Below, in pieces: positions 8,841 to 17,110 of a stretch of 64,000 bases of DNA. Source of the stretch: Ignavibacteria bacterium UBA2333 (GTDB lineage: Bacteria; Bacteroidota; Ignavibacteria; Kapaibacteriales; Kapaibacteriaceae); contig DDUR01000076.1 in NCBI GenBank assembly GCA_002344895.1, positions 1 to 64,000 of the forward strand, written 5' to 3'. A model generated the notes under the pieces. The model saw nothing but the letters and a program-made list of their open reading frames with translations. It searched no databases and was not told the origin of the DNA. The translations under genes were made by a program, and so were the position numbers. Numbering within the stretch: position 1 is the first letter of the stretch; every line of letters begins with the position of its first letter.

Positions 8841-10184
8841 CTAGTCAGCACTCTCTGCAAACGAGAACGCGAGTACATCTCGAGCAGGTAACCACGTCGG
8901 GTCGGTATCGAGTGTCCATGTATGCATACCTTCAATGATCTCAGTAGTAAACATAAGGCGATACGATGCATCATACATATCTACGATGTATCCTCTTTTA
9001 CTAGGAAGAGTAACAAGCCGTGCATCACGAAATTCAAGTCGACATGGACCAACAAATGTTCGACCTCCGTCGGAGAATGACTGTGTAAAGGTGATTACAC
9101 CGCTTACTTTCCCGTCGCCAAAAAGAAGTTTTGCATTCTCAAACTGAGCAACCAGATTGGCGGATGGAAAAAAGTCCAAGATGGATGATCTGAGCATCAT
9201 TTTCGTAACGCGTTTCTCCGGAATGTTAAACTCAGTCGTTCCAGGAAAACGGTCGTATTCGGTCCCCGATGACGTTTTTGCGTGCAATGTTGTCGTATAC
9301 CGAACATCTGCCGACAATGAATACACCATCTCGGCTTTTACAATTGATGTTGTAACCGTGGATGAATCCACGGGACGCCCATTTTCATATATAACGACTT
9401 TACAATCTGTTGCGAGCCCCATTGGAAATGAGTGAATGTCGCTTTCAAGAATAGTCTCGATCGTATCTAGGGCTGTTGTAAAACGAACTTTGTATTCTGC
9501 CGTTGGCAAACATCTAACAAACCTCCCTGTTACAACGCGGTTTGCAATGGTCAACTGCACGAATGAAGTCGTACGAAAGTTCCACTTATGGACGTGGCGA
9601 AACAATCCTGAACCATCTACAAGACCAACAATGTATGACGTTTGTGGAGCCATAATTACACGCGTCTGAGTCGATGTTGCAACATCAAGACGACGGAATC
9701 TACCTTTATCATACTCAACAACACATCCTCCAACGCCGCATAATGCAGCCATTTCTTGCTCCGAATGCTCACGACAGGTGGATATCACAATGTCTGGCTC
9801 AACCTCTTTTGAAGCGTAAACAATAATCACTGCAGAAAGAACAACACTATCTGCCAAGCGCACAACAATATTCCCGGTGACCAGTTCGAGGTTTGCAGAC
9901 TTTACAACTATCCATTGATGCTCAGCTATCCGCATTACCTTTGCCGGCACAGCGCGTACAGTACCAAAAACATCTACGAGTGTTGCCGTCGGTGTAGCCG
10001 AACCTTTATACGCGTCAATCGGAATGTTCAACTGCTCACCGGCCTTCAGTGCGATAATTGTGTCGGTGGGGACATCAATGTTCGAATCTGGAACCAAGGG
10101 TTGCATCTCGGCCGTACAACCGGCGAGTAAGAGAATGCAGATGCTTGAGAGCAAAAACAGATGCAGAAGGAGGATCGTTTTCAT
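8841..10184 (-). CDS. hypothetical lipoprotein
   Basis: 447 residues with a lipoprotein signal peptide (lipobox LLAGC, Cys at about 23). The remaining sequence is beta-rich and soluble with no motif I recognise; a segment (about 125-210) resembles an Ig-like or carboxypeptidase-regulatory fold (VATSTQTRVIMAPQTSYIVG), but this is weak. It reads through a frame full of Thr and Val, typical of neighbouring envelope proteins. It is probably transcribed alone; 77 nt separate it from the OsmC gene. Confidence 0.65.
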   Translation of the reverse strand: MKTILLLHLFLLSSICILLLAGCTAEMQPLVPDSNIDVPTDTIIALKAGEQLNIPIDAYKGSATPTATLVDVFGTVRAVPAKVMRIAEHQWIVVKSANLELVTGNIVVRLADSVVLSAVIIVYASKEVEPDIVISTCREHSEQEMAALCGVGGCVVEYDKGRFRRLDVATSTQTRVIMAPQTSYIVGLVDGSGLFRHVHKWNFRTTSFVQLTIANRVVTGRFVRCLPTAEYKVRFTTALDTIETILESDIHSFPMGLATDCKVVIYENGRPVDSSTVTTSIVKAEMVYSLSADVRYTTTLHAKTSSGTEYDRFPGTTEFNIPEKRVTKMMLRSSILDFFPSANLVAQFENAKLLFGDGKVSGVITFTQSFSDGGRTFVGPCRLEFRDARLVTLPSKRGYIVDMYDASYRLMFTTEIIEGMHTWTLDTDPTWLPARDVLAFSFAESAD

Positions 10185-10262
10185 GATGCAACATCAGGAG
10201 AACGAATGTCCGCCGCACCTTAACAAAATCTTAGCAGGTTACCTTTACTCCGTCACACCTGT

Positions 10263-10682
10263 CTACTCAACCAGCCGGATCTCGTGGGTAATCGTCGCTG
10301 CCTTTGCCAGCATAGCGTGGACACCACAGTACCGTTCAACACTCAGGTCAACAGCACGTTGAACAGATTCAAGATGTTCAGCCGATGTGCCAACTTCGTA
10401 AATAACATGAATGGTTGAATACACCTTTGGATGCTCCTCTGTGAGTTCACCCGTTACGCGGACAACAAAGGACGTAAATGGTACACGCATCTTCGGAAGT
10501 AATGAACCAACATCGATAGCTGTACAGCCTGCAAGAGCATTTAATAACAGCATCTTTGGACTTGCCCCTTCTCGCCCCTTACCTTCTCCCGGTGAATGGA
10601 GATATACGACTGCGCCATTGTCCTGTGTTGATTCAAACAGCAAGTCGTTTTTCCACGTTGTTACAGTTGAATGTGTTGCCAT
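10263..10682 (-). CDS. OsmC/Ohr-family protein
   Basis: 139 residues, the usual OsmC size. The two family cysteines are present in LLNALAGCTAIDVGSLLPK and LSVERYCGVHAMLAK, the thiol pair used by OsmC/YhfA-type proteins to reduce organic hydroperoxides. I chose the ATG at 10682 (MATHSTVTTW); a longer frame to 10787 would add 35 residues including a CxC, with no support from family length. It is divergent from the DEAD-box helicase gene. Confidence 0.83.
   Translation of the reverse strand: MATHSTVTTWKNDLLFESTQDNGAVVYLHSPGEGKGREGASPKMLLLNALAGCTAIDVGSLLPKMRVPFTSFVVRVTGELTEEHPKVYSTIHVIYEVGTSAEHLESVQRAVDLSVERYCGVHAMLAKAATITHEIRLVE
10564..10580 (-). repeat. tandem AAGGGGC motif, 10-bp period
   Basis: On the minus strand AAGGGGC-GAG-AAGGGGC, inside the OsmC gene, encoding the GKGREGA loop. 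Confidence 0.75.
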
Positions 10683-10810
10683 GTTAAAGGTCTTTCCGCA
10701 AGAACATGAAGTGATGTGGTTATGACGGTAAACGCAAAGATCCGACGCATCAAAGACATAGTCTGTAGCGAAGTCACACACCTTCAATGACGGTTTTCCA
10801 CATTTTGGCG

Positions 10811-10818
10811 TATCTTTG
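10811..10818 (+). promoter_or_regulatory. TAnnTTTG promoter element and long leader of the DEAD-box gene
   Basis: TATCTTTG matches the Bacteroidota -7 element; no TTTG is found at the expected -33 spacing. The start codon is at 10973, so the mRNA leader would be about 150 nt, with a GGAAAGGA purine stretch just before the ATG. Region 10683-10972 contains no convincing gene. Confidence 0.5.
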
Positions 10819-10972
10819 TAAGTCTAACAGAGACACACACGATTATCACCTCCGGCCTCTGGTTCTCTTTTCCATTGTTTTTGGGACGCGATCACGGATG
10901 CAAGTAGCGGCAGCGCCGCATGAGGGGACAGACGTGATCACAATTCATTAACGTTGGAAAGGACTTAGGTCT

Positions 10973-12313
10973 ATGACCTTTGCCCAGTTGCACCTCCATG
11001 AGCGTGTACTTGCTGCCGTGCAGGCAGAAGGATACGATACACCCACCCCTATTCAGCAGCAGGCCATTCCTGTCGTCCTCGACGGCAAGGACATCTTCGG
11101 CTGCGCCCAGACAGGTACTGGAAAAACGGCTGCCTTTGCATTGCCGATTCTCCACCGCCTTGCTGAAACAATCGAAAAAGGACCACGCGTTCTTGTTCTA
11201 GCTCCGACACGTGAACTTGCCGTACAAATCGGCGATTCATTCCGGACATATGGACGTAATGTGCGTTTCCGCCAGGTACTCGTATACGGTGGCGTTAGTA
11301 TGCGTCCGCAAATCGATGCACTTCGTCGCGGTGTCGATGTTATCATCGCCACACCAGGCCGTTTGCTTGATCTGATGGAACAGCGTGCTGTTCGTCTTGA
11401 TCGTATTGAAACACTTGTTCTTGATGAAGCTGACCGTATGCTCGACATGGGCTTCATTCAGCCAATTCGCCAGATTATCGCAGAGATGCCAGAGAAGCGC
11501 CAAACGCTGTTCTTTAGCGCAACGATTCCTGATGAAATCAAGAAGCTTGCAAGTGGTATTCTCACGAATCCAGTAAATGTCTCCGTAACACCGGTTTCGA
11601 GTGCTACAGAGACTGTTGAGCAGATGCTCTACGTTGTTCGTAAGGACAACAAACGTGCCCTTCTTACACATCTTCTTAACGAAGACCTTGAAGGATCGGT
11701 TCTCATTTTTACGCGGACAAAGCGCAATGCTGACCGTGTTGCCAAGGATCTTGCCGCCGAAGGTATTCGTGCGGAATCACTCCATGGAGACAAGTCACAG
11801 ATGGCTCGTCAGCGTGCACTTGATAACTTCAAGAATCGCAAAACACGTGTTCTTGTAGCGACGGACATAGCGGCTCGTGGTATCGACATTGATACTCTGC
11901 CCTACGTCATTAACTACGATGTGCCTGATACGGCAGAAACGTATGTTCACCGTATCGGCCGCACAGGCCGCGCTGGCTCAACGGGTATTGCACTAACATT
12001 GTGCACACCGGATGAACAGCATGAGATGCGCAGCATCGAACGGCATATCCGCCGCCAGATCACACGCGTCCAGCATCACGAATTCTCATCGTCGGAATCG
12101 CGCCCAACGGCCCACCAGGAACGTCGGGAACCGCGTAACTCTGACCCAGTATATTTGCAGCATGGATCAAGAGAACGAACACCACGTGGCGGCGACGGAT
12201 ACGGAAGCCGCGACGGGTCAGGACGAGGGTACAGGCAAGAAACGTCGTCGTCGTCGTCGGGGCAAGCGCCGCGCCGAGGCAGTAGCTACGGACGGAACCG
12301 CCGCTCCCGCTGA
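10973..12313 (+). CDS. DEAD-box ATP-dependent RNA helicase, RhlE-like
   Basis: 446 residues. All helicase motifs are visible: Q motif (TPTPIQQQAIP), motif I AQTGTGKTAA, Ia PTRELAVQ, Ib TPGRLLDLM, II VLDEADRM, III SATIP, V ATDIAARGIDI, VI HRIGRTGRAG. A basic Ser/Gly/Arg-rich tail (about 375-446, with RDGSGRGYRQE) resembles RhlE/DeaD RNA-binding tails. The family unwinds short RNA duplexes in ribosome assembly and mRNA decay. The last 152 nt are shared, in another frame, with the DUF1801 gene. Confidence 0.93.
   Translation: MTFAQLHLHERVLAAVQAEGYDTPTPIQQQAIPVVLDGKDIFGCAQTGTGKTAAFALPILHRLAETIEKGPRVLVLAPTRELAVQIGDSFRTYGRNVRFRQVLVYGGVSMRPQIDALRRGVDVIIATPGRLLDLMEQRAVRLDRIETLVLDEADRMLDMGFIQPIRQIIAEMPEKRQTLFFSATIPDEIKKLASGILTNPVNVSVTPVSSATETVEQMLYVVRKDNKRALLTHLLNEDLEGSVLIFTRTKRNADRVAKDLAAEGIRAESLHGDKSQMARQRALDNFKNRKTRVLVATDIAARGIDIDTLPYVINYDVPDTAETYVHRIGRTGRAGSTGIALTLCTPDEQHEMRSIERHIRRQITRVQHHEFSSSESRPTAHQERREPRNSDPVYLQHGSRERTPRGGDGYGSRDGSGRGYRQETSSSSSGQAPRRGSSYGRNRRSR
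12150..12157 (+). promoter_or_regulatory. internal TAnnTTTG promoter element for the DUF1801 gene
   Basis: TATATTTG lies inside the helicase gene, 4 nt before the ATG at 12162. A start site 3-7 nt downstream would give a leaderless mRNA. Confidence 0.55.
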
Positions 12314-13118
12314 CACCGATTCCCTGGATGATGCGTCGGACGACTCGTCCGATGACGATTCCGATGACCGTGACGAACAGCACACCGAGGCCGCTCCAGA
12401 TGGAGCGGCCACCGGTGAACAGCGTAAAAAGAAGCGCCGCCGTAAGAAAAAACGTTCCGGTGATCAGCCCACTGAACAGTCCGGTGACACTCCGGCAGCT
12501 CCGCCGAGTGATACAACGGTTACACCTGTAGTGCCTGACGCCGACGCACCAGCTCGGCCTGCCCGACCTGAACGTCCGAAACGTGCCGAACGCCAGGAAC
12601 GCGCGCAACAACAAGACCGACAACCACCCAAGGATCGTCCTGCAAAGGAGATTCCTTCTCGTGGATCCGTCCTCCAGCGCCGCATGTCGCGGATGAACAA
12701 TGTTGATGAAGAGCAGCGGAGTGATGAACCCATCGCTATACTGCCACCACCAACCGTTGTCACCGTCGACGCCTATGTATCTCACCTCCGTGGCTGGCAA
12801 CGAGAAGTTGTAACGACAATTCGTTCAATTATTCGTAATGCCGCGCCTGACATTGAGGAAGATATTCTGTGGTCACAGCCCGTCTACTCGCTGAATGGAC
12901 CAATGTGTTATGTGAAGGCCTTTAGCGATCACGTAAACTTTGGGTTCTGGCGCGGTGTAGAATTGGATGACCCCGATCATCTACTTGTTGGTGAACTGAT
13001 GAAGATGCGCCACATTCGTATCGGCCACGTGAACGAAGTTCGCCGTGACCGATTTGAAGCATGGGTTCGTCAGGCAGTTCGCCTGAATAAAGAAAAGGGT
13101 GATCCCACGTCGTTCTAA
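12162..13118 (+). CDS. DUF1801 protein with long charged disordered N-terminus
   Basis: 318 residues. The first 200 are low-complexity: basic blocks (KKRRRRRRGKRR and KKKRRRKKKR), acidic stretches (DDASDDSSDDDSDDRDE), then Pro/Arg-rich sequence. The C-terminal 115 residues form a DUF1801 (YdhG-type) domain: YVSHLRGWQREVVTTIRSII, PDIEEDILWSQPVYSL, HVNFGFWRGVEL. The family's function is poorly known. I chose the ATG at 12162 because TAnnTTTG sits just upstream; longer frames to 12012 are helicase antiphase sequence. Its first 50 codons overlap the helicase tail out of frame. The charged arm suggests nucleic-acid binding (inference). Confidence 0.8.
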   Translation: MDQENEHHVAATDTEAATGQDEGTGKKRRRRRRGKRRAEAVATDGTAAPADTDSLDDASDDSSDDDSDDRDEQHTEAAPDGAATGEQRKKKRRRKKKRSGDQPTEQSGDTPAAPPSDTTVTPVVPDADAPARPARPERPKRAERQERAQQQDRQPPKDRPAKEIPSRGSVLQRRMSRMNNVDEEQRSDEPIAILPPPTVVTVDAYVSHLRGWQREVVTTIRSIIRNAAPDIEEDILWSQPVYSLNGPMCYVKAFSDHVNFGFWRGVELDDPDHLLVGELMKMRHIRIGHVNEVRRDRFEAWVRQAVRLNKEKGDPTSF

Positions 13119-13120
13119 GG

Positions 13121-14326
13121 TTATACAACCTTTGCGATAAACGTTTCGTCTGAACGAAACGCCTCACTGGCCGACAATTCATCGAGCACCGTAGTCCCAA
13201 TGACGTATGATCCGTCAGGACTGCGGTGCTCGATTTCTATGGTAGACCAAGGAATCTGTTCAAGCAGGTCACGTCGGCTACTACGCGCATAAATCTTGAT
13301 CGGTACACGCTGCGAAAACCTGGGCCGAAGTCCCTGGGCAATCTTTTTGTATTCATACCGATAGGCATATCGTAAGGCAGCAATGTCACTCAATACAGCC
13401 GATGCCGTTGGATGTCCGCCAGCGCCTTTTCCGACCATAAGTTGTGCGTCACTAAACGCAGCGTGAAGAGATACAGCGTTGTATTCATCACGGACGCTAG
13501 CAAGTGGACTTTCGTCGCGGACAAAGGTTGGAAGGACACTCGCTGATACTTCGCCATCTGCGAGGCGTGCAGACGAGACAAGTTTAATCGTGTATCCATG
13601 TCGTTTGGCAACGGCCGCGTCGAACGACGAGACCGTTGTAATACCACGACGCACAATGTTGCCTGGTTTAACAACAACACCAAATCCATGTGCTGCAAGG
13701 ATGACGGTTTTAAAGACGGCATCATATCCTTCAACGTCAAGTGTTGGGTCACTTTCAGCGAAGCCGAGGCGCTGCGCCGAGGCGAGCGCCCCTTCATAGG
13801 CCCCTTCCCCATCACTCACGCGTGTGAGGATAAAGTTTGTTGTGCCGTTCACAATGCCTTCTAGTCCGTCAAGCAGGTCGTTGTCATAATACTCTTCAAG
13901 GTTACGAATGATAGGAATACTGCCGCAGACAGATGCTTCGTACAGGAAGGGAGATCCCGTCTCGTTCTGAATGGCAAGTAAATCGTCAAATCGTTCGGCA
14001 ATCATTCGTTTGTTGGCAGAAACGACGGCCTTACCCGCACGAAGGGCTGAGGAGACAATGTCAAACGCAGCGTTAGCATCGTCGATGAGCTCAACAACGA
14101 CGTTAATCGTGTCGTCCCCAAGGATCTCACCTCGATCATACGTAAACATTCCCAGTGGTAATGTTCGTGGTTTACTGCGATCCTTAACGCAGATACGCGC
14201 TACCTGTGCTCGGAGTCCTGGCGTACGCCGCAGGACGTCGTATAGGCCTTGGCCAACACAGCCAAATCCAAAGAGTCCAATACGGAGTGCCGTTCCGTCA
14301 GTTGATGTATTGTTGGCGAGAGTCAT
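13121..14326 (-). CDS. hom: homoserine dehydrogenase
   Basis: 401 residues. It reduces aspartate semialdehyde to homoserine with NAD(P)H. It has a Rossmann motif GLFGFGCVGQGL at about 18-29, VVELIDDANAAFD, VSANKRMIAE, the catalytic-domain NGTTNFIL and the ETD-type region ESDPTLDVEGYDAVFK, followed by GKGAGGHPTASAVLSD. The short C-terminal extension may be a reduced ACT-like part, so feedback control is unclear. Last gene of the metY-metX-hom operon, overlapping metX by ATGA; here it would supply homoserine for methionine. Confidence 0.93.
   Translation of the reverse strand: MTLANNTSTDGTALRIGLFGFGCVGQGLYDVLRRTPGLRAQVARICVKDRSKPRTLPLGMFTYDRGEILGDDTINVVVELIDDANAAFDIVSSALRAGKAVVSANKRMIAERFDDLLAIQNETGSPFLYEASVCGSIPIIRNLEEYYDNDLLDGLEGIVNGTTNFILTRVSDGEGAYEGALASAQRLGFAESDPTLDVEGYDAVFKTVILAAHGFGVVVKPGNIVRRGITTVSSFDAAVAKRHGYTIKLVSSARLADGEVSASVLPTFVRDESPLASVRDEYNAVSLHAAFSDAQLMVGKGAGGHPTASAVLSDIAALRYAYRYEYKKIAQGLRPRFSQRVPIKIYARSSRRDLLEQIPWSTIEIEHRSPDGSYVIGTTVLDELSASEAFRSDETFIAKVV
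13788..13806 (-). repeat. tandem AAGGGGC motif, 12-bp period
   Basis: Minus strand AAGGGGC-CTATG-AAGGGGC, within hom, encoding GEGAYEGA. Confidence 0.7.
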
Positions 14327-15369
14327 GATGTCACAAATACTCGTGAGGTTCGAAGAATACGATCAAGTTTGTCCTGATCAAGGAGGAAGGCATCATGTCC
14401 GTTTGGACTTGTGAGCCGGAAGTACGTCCCGTGCCGTACCTGATCAGCTATAAAATGCTGTTCAGCTTCGGGGAAGAGTATGTCGCTTGAGATACCAACA
14501 ACAACGGCACGTGCCGTCACTGCTCGCAACACAGTTCCAACACCACCACGATCGCGACCAATGTCGTGGCTGTCCATCGTGCGTGATAGGGCGTGGTAGG
14601 CATGCGGACTGAATCGTTCAATGAGTTTATCTCCTTGGTACCGTTGATAACGGTCCGCTCGTAAACCCTCACGAGGTCGATCTTCGTCTTCACGTTGCCG
14701 GTAGTTATACAGGACAGACGTGCGGTAGGACAGCATGGCAACAGCTCGCGCCGCCGCCATACCACGTCGTCCCCCATCCAACCGACGTTCAAAAAACGTC
14801 GGGTCGGCTTCCAGCGCCATACGCTGGGCTGCATTAAACGCTACTGCCCACGGTGAATGCTGGGCATTGGTGGCGATGGGGACGATTGTTTGAACTACAT
14901 CCGGACGCAGGGCGGCCCATTCAAGGACCTGCTGACCGCCCATACTTCCACCGATAAGAATGTTGATGGTTGCGATGTTGAGTGACTGCCGTAGGAGATC
15001 AAAGGCCCTTACCTGGTCACGAATGGTAATCAGCGGGAAATCAGCACAAAACGGCAAGCCGGTTCGTACATCGTCAAACGTCGGGCCGGTTGATCCATAA
15101 CATGAGCCAATCATGTTAACACAGACAACGTGGAATCGGTTTGTGTCGATCACACGGCCCGGCCCAACCAATCCACTCCACCAATCAGCCGCATCACTGC
15201 TACCCGTAAGAGCGTGACAGATCCACACAACATTGTTGTGAGAAGGGGCAAGGGGGCCCCACGTCCGGTATGCAAGTGTGAGCTCTGGAAGGATCTCACC
15301 ACTTTCGAGCACAAAAGGTTCAGGTGATCGCCACACGGAGATTGGACTTCCAATCAGTGTTTCCGTCAT
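14323..15369 (-). CDS. metX: homoserine O-acetyltransferase
   Basis: 348 residues of the alpha/beta-hydrolase fold. It transfers acetyl from acetyl-CoA to homoserine. Family marks are LTLAYRTWGPL, the VVWICHALTGSSDA oxyanion region, the nucleophile elbow LIGGSMGGQQVLEWA (Ser), and a C-terminal His in SPNGHDAFLL with Asp in GISSDILFPEAEQ. A metA-type enzyme is excluded by length and fold. It overlaps metY and hom by 4 nt on either side, so the three products are made together. Confidence 0.93.
   Translation of the reverse strand: MTETLIGSPISVWRSPEPFVLESGEILPELTLAYRTWGPLAPSHNNVVWICHALTGSSDAADWWSGLVGPGRVIDTNRFHVVCVNMIGSCYGSTGPTFDDVRTGLPFCADFPLITIRDQVRAFDLLRQSLNIATINILIGGSMGGQQVLEWAALRPDVVQTIVPIATNAQHSPWAVAFNAAQRMALEADPTFFERRLDGGRRGMAAARAVAMLSYRTSVLYNYRQREDEDRPREGLRADRYQRYQGDKLIERFSPHAYHALSRTMDSHDIGRDRGGVGTVLRAVTARAVVVGISSDILFPEAEQHFIADQVRHGTYFRLTSPNGHDAFLLDQDKLDRILRTSRVFVTS
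15243..15257 (+). repeat. tandem AAGGGGC motif, 8-bp period
   Basis: AAGGGGC directly followed by AAGGGGGC, in metX; the coding strand reads GPLAPS. Confidence 0.7.
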
Positions 15370-16667
15370 ACAGACCTCCGAAATGCCGCGTCCAGATCGT
15401 CCTGGAGATCAGCGATGTGTTCAATACCCACACTGAGACGTAACTGCGCAGGCTCAACACCTGCTGAGAGCTGTTCACCGTCCGAGAGTTGGGCATGTGT
15501 CGTTGCCGATGGCTGAATAATCAGCGTCTTGGCATCACCAACATTGGCGAGATGGGAGATCAATTCAACCGAATCAACGAGCCTACGTGCACGTTCAAAA
15601 CCACCCTTCGGCGTAAACGTGAGAACAGCACCAAAACCATTGCGGAGATAGCGTGATGCTGTAGCAAACGTTGGACTACCAGGCAGTCCGGGATAGTCAA
15701 CACGTTCAACATCAGGACGTGCCACAAGCCACTGTGCAAGACGCAACGTATTATCAACGGATCGTTGGACACGTAGGGAAAGAGTTTCGAGTCCCTGTAA
15801 CAGCTGCCAGGCATTAAACGGGCTTAACGATGGACCGTGATCACGCAGTCCTTCAACACGTGCTCGAATGGCAAAGGCTATGTTTCCAAATGGGCTGTCG
15901 GCACCAAACGTGTCCCAGAAGCGGAGGCCATGATACGACTCGGATGGTTCCGTAAACGACGGGAACCGTCCATTATTCCATGGAAATGTACCTGCATCGA
16001 TAATCACCCCACCAATCGATGTACCGTGTCCGCCAATCCACTTTGTTGCACTTGCTACAACAATGTCTGCGCCGTAGTCAATCGGACGAGCGAGATATCC
16101 CGCAGCACCAAACGTATTGTCAACAACAAGAGGAATTCCATATCGCACAGCAAGTGCCTTCAGTGCATCGAAGTCCGGCACGATAAATCCTGGGTTACCA
16201 ATCGTCTCAACGTAGATGGCCTTTGTTCGGTCATCAATACGCGACTCAATGTCGGCTATGTCTTGTACGTTAGCAAACCGTGCTTCAATACCGAGTCGCG
16301 GGAAACCAACCTTTAACTGATTATACGTGCCACCGTAGAGTGTTGACGACGTAACGATGTTGTCGCCGGCCTCTGCCAGCGTCGTGAGAGCTAGGAACTG
16401 TGCGGCTTGACCTGAGGCCACAGCAACGGCGGCCTTCCCGCCCTCCAACGCAGCCAGACGTTGTTCAAAAACGTCCGTTGTTGGATTCATAATTCGCGTA
16501 TAGATGTTTCCGAACTCCTTTAACGCAAAGAGGTCAGATCCGTGACGCGAATCACGAAAGGTATATGATGTTGTTTGATACAGCGGCACGGCGCGGGAAC
16601 GTGTGCGCTCATCAACATTGCGATATCCAGCATGAAGCTGGAGCGTTTCAAAACGGAGGCTCGACAT
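15366..16667 (-). CDS. metY: O-acetylhomoserine sulfhydrylase
   Basis: 433 residues of the Cys/Met-metabolism PLP family. It makes homocysteine from O-acetylhomoserine and sulfide. Seen: YTRIMNPTTDVFEQRLAALE, the PLP region ETIGNPGFIVPDFDAL, VVDNTFGAAGYLARP, and the Schiff-base lysine in VVASATKWIGGHGTSIGG. The length and the GGVII-x(n)-SYHGLRFWDTFG insertion fit OAH sulfhydrylases rather than cystathionine synthases. I chose MSSLRFETLQLHAGY at 16667; a frame to 16751 would run over the terminator. First structural gene of the operon, controlled by the attenuator just upstream. Confidence 0.92.
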   Translation of the reverse strand: MSSLRFETLQLHAGYRNVDERTRSRAVPLYQTTSYTFRDSRHGSDLFALKEFGNIYTRIMNPTTDVFEQRLAALEGGKAAVAVASGQAAQFLALTTLAEAGDNIVTSSTLYGGTYNQLKVGFPRLGIEARFANVQDIADIESRIDDRTKAIYVETIGNPGFIVPDFDALKALAVRYGIPLVVDNTFGAAGYLARPIDYGADIVVASATKWIGGHGTSIGGVIIDAGTFPWNNGRFPSFTEPSESYHGLRFWDTFGADSPFGNIAFAIRARVEGLRDHGPSLSPFNAWQLLQGLETLSLRVQRSVDNTLRLAQWLVARPDVERVDYPGLPGSPTFATASRYLRNGFGAVLTFTPKGGFERARRLVDSVELISHLANVGDAKTLIIQPSATTHAQLSDGEQLSAGVEPAQLRLSVGIEHIADLQDDLDAAFRRSV

Positions 16668-16740
16668 AACAATCCTTGAGAATGAAGTGGTTTGCGGTGA
16701 GACCACCGGAGAAGGACGTTGTTGAGACAGCTCTGAAACG

Positions 16741-16772
16741 AAAAACGCCATTCCCCGGAGGAGGAATGGCGC
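16741..16772 (-). terminator. attenuator terminator of the metY-metX-hom operon
   Basis: On the minus strand CGCCATTCC (16771-16763) pairs with GGAATGGCG (16754-16746), followed by TTTTT. It lies 74 nt before metY. Its 5' arm, CCATTCCTCC at 16769-16760, is also the exact complement of the upstream antiterminator arm. Confidence 0.85.
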
Positions 16773-16805
16773 TCGCAGTTGCGACGTTTGATGTACTCTG
16801 TGAAT

Positions 16806-16874
16806 CTAGCCTACATCACACCATTCCTCCGTGTGCATACACATGCACATACACATTGCCATACACATCGACAT
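16806..16874 (-). CDS. Met/Cys-rich leader peptide
   Basis: A 22-codon ORF: MSMCMAMCMCMCMH followed by TEEWCDVG and TAG. Seven of 22 codons are Met and five are Cys, with alternating ATG-TGT/TGC triplets at codons 3-13. It ends 34 nt before the terminator and its codons 15-18 contain the antiterminator arm. Downstream genes make homocysteine for methionine from homoserine and sulfide, so the codon content fits the pathway. Stalling for Met-tRNA or Cys-tRNA would leave the arm free. The peptide itself probably has no other role (inference). The ATG at 16874 is the first in the run; the frame is open further upstream. Confidence 0.8.
   Translation of the reverse strand: MSMCMAMCMCMCMHTEEWCDVG
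16821..16830 (-). promoter_or_regulatory. antiterminator arm inside the leader ORF
   Basis: GGAGGAATGG, exact complement of CCATTCCTCC in the terminator 5' arm (16769-16760). Just before it a 7-bp hairpin (16849-16843 with 16838-16832) covers the last Met/Cys codons and could pause the polymerase. Confidence 0.75.
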
Positions 16875-16943
16875 GTGCGTCGAAGCGTGTTTGACGTGTT
16901 TAGAAGAATGATGATGGTAGCTGGCGGCGTTCATTGAGTGGTG

Positions 16944-16976
16944 CGAATATAGAGTCACGGAAACAACACTTCCAAA
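16944..16976 (-). promoter_or_regulatory. promoter of the met leader and operon
   Basis: TTTG at 16976-16973, a 21-nt spacer, then TATATTCG at 16951-16944, one base off the Bacteroidota TAnnTTTG. Both spacing and elements fit; the leader ORF begins about 65-70 nt downstream. Confidence 0.6.
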
Positions 16977-17110
16977 TTATCTCTGTGAAATGCTTTCTTC
17001 AGACGAGGTAACACAGCTCCGGCCGTAGCCGTGATGGTCATCCACATAAAGCGATTTTTCTTCTTCGTGGAATCGGTGCTGCTACGTCCCTCTGTGAATG
17101 GTTGATTCAT
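16955..17110 (-). CDS. small 51-residue basic protein coupled to dapD
   Basis: A small ORF starting MNQPFTEGRSSTDSTKKKNR, with a short hydrophobic centre (FMWMTITATAGAVL) and the tail RLKKAFHRDNLEVLFP. Its ATG overlaps the dapD stop as ATGA, exactly as real gene pairs do in this window, which is the main support. I recognise no family. The hydrophobic part is too short for a clear membrane span. Its end overlaps the predicted -33 element of the met promoter. Confidence 0.45.
   Translation of the reverse strand: MNQPFTEGRSSTDSTKKKNRFMWMTITATAGAVLPRLKKAFHRDNLEVLFP

Noticed and set aside
10683..10787. 35-residue N-terminal extension of the OsmC protein with a CxC
   Set aside because: Family length and fold start at the internal ATG at 10682; the extension would run into the divergent promoter region.
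16806..17106. SAM riboswitch upstream of metY
   Set aside because: I looked for a multi-helix SAM-I or SAM-II core and saw none; the leader ORF with complementary arms explains the region better.
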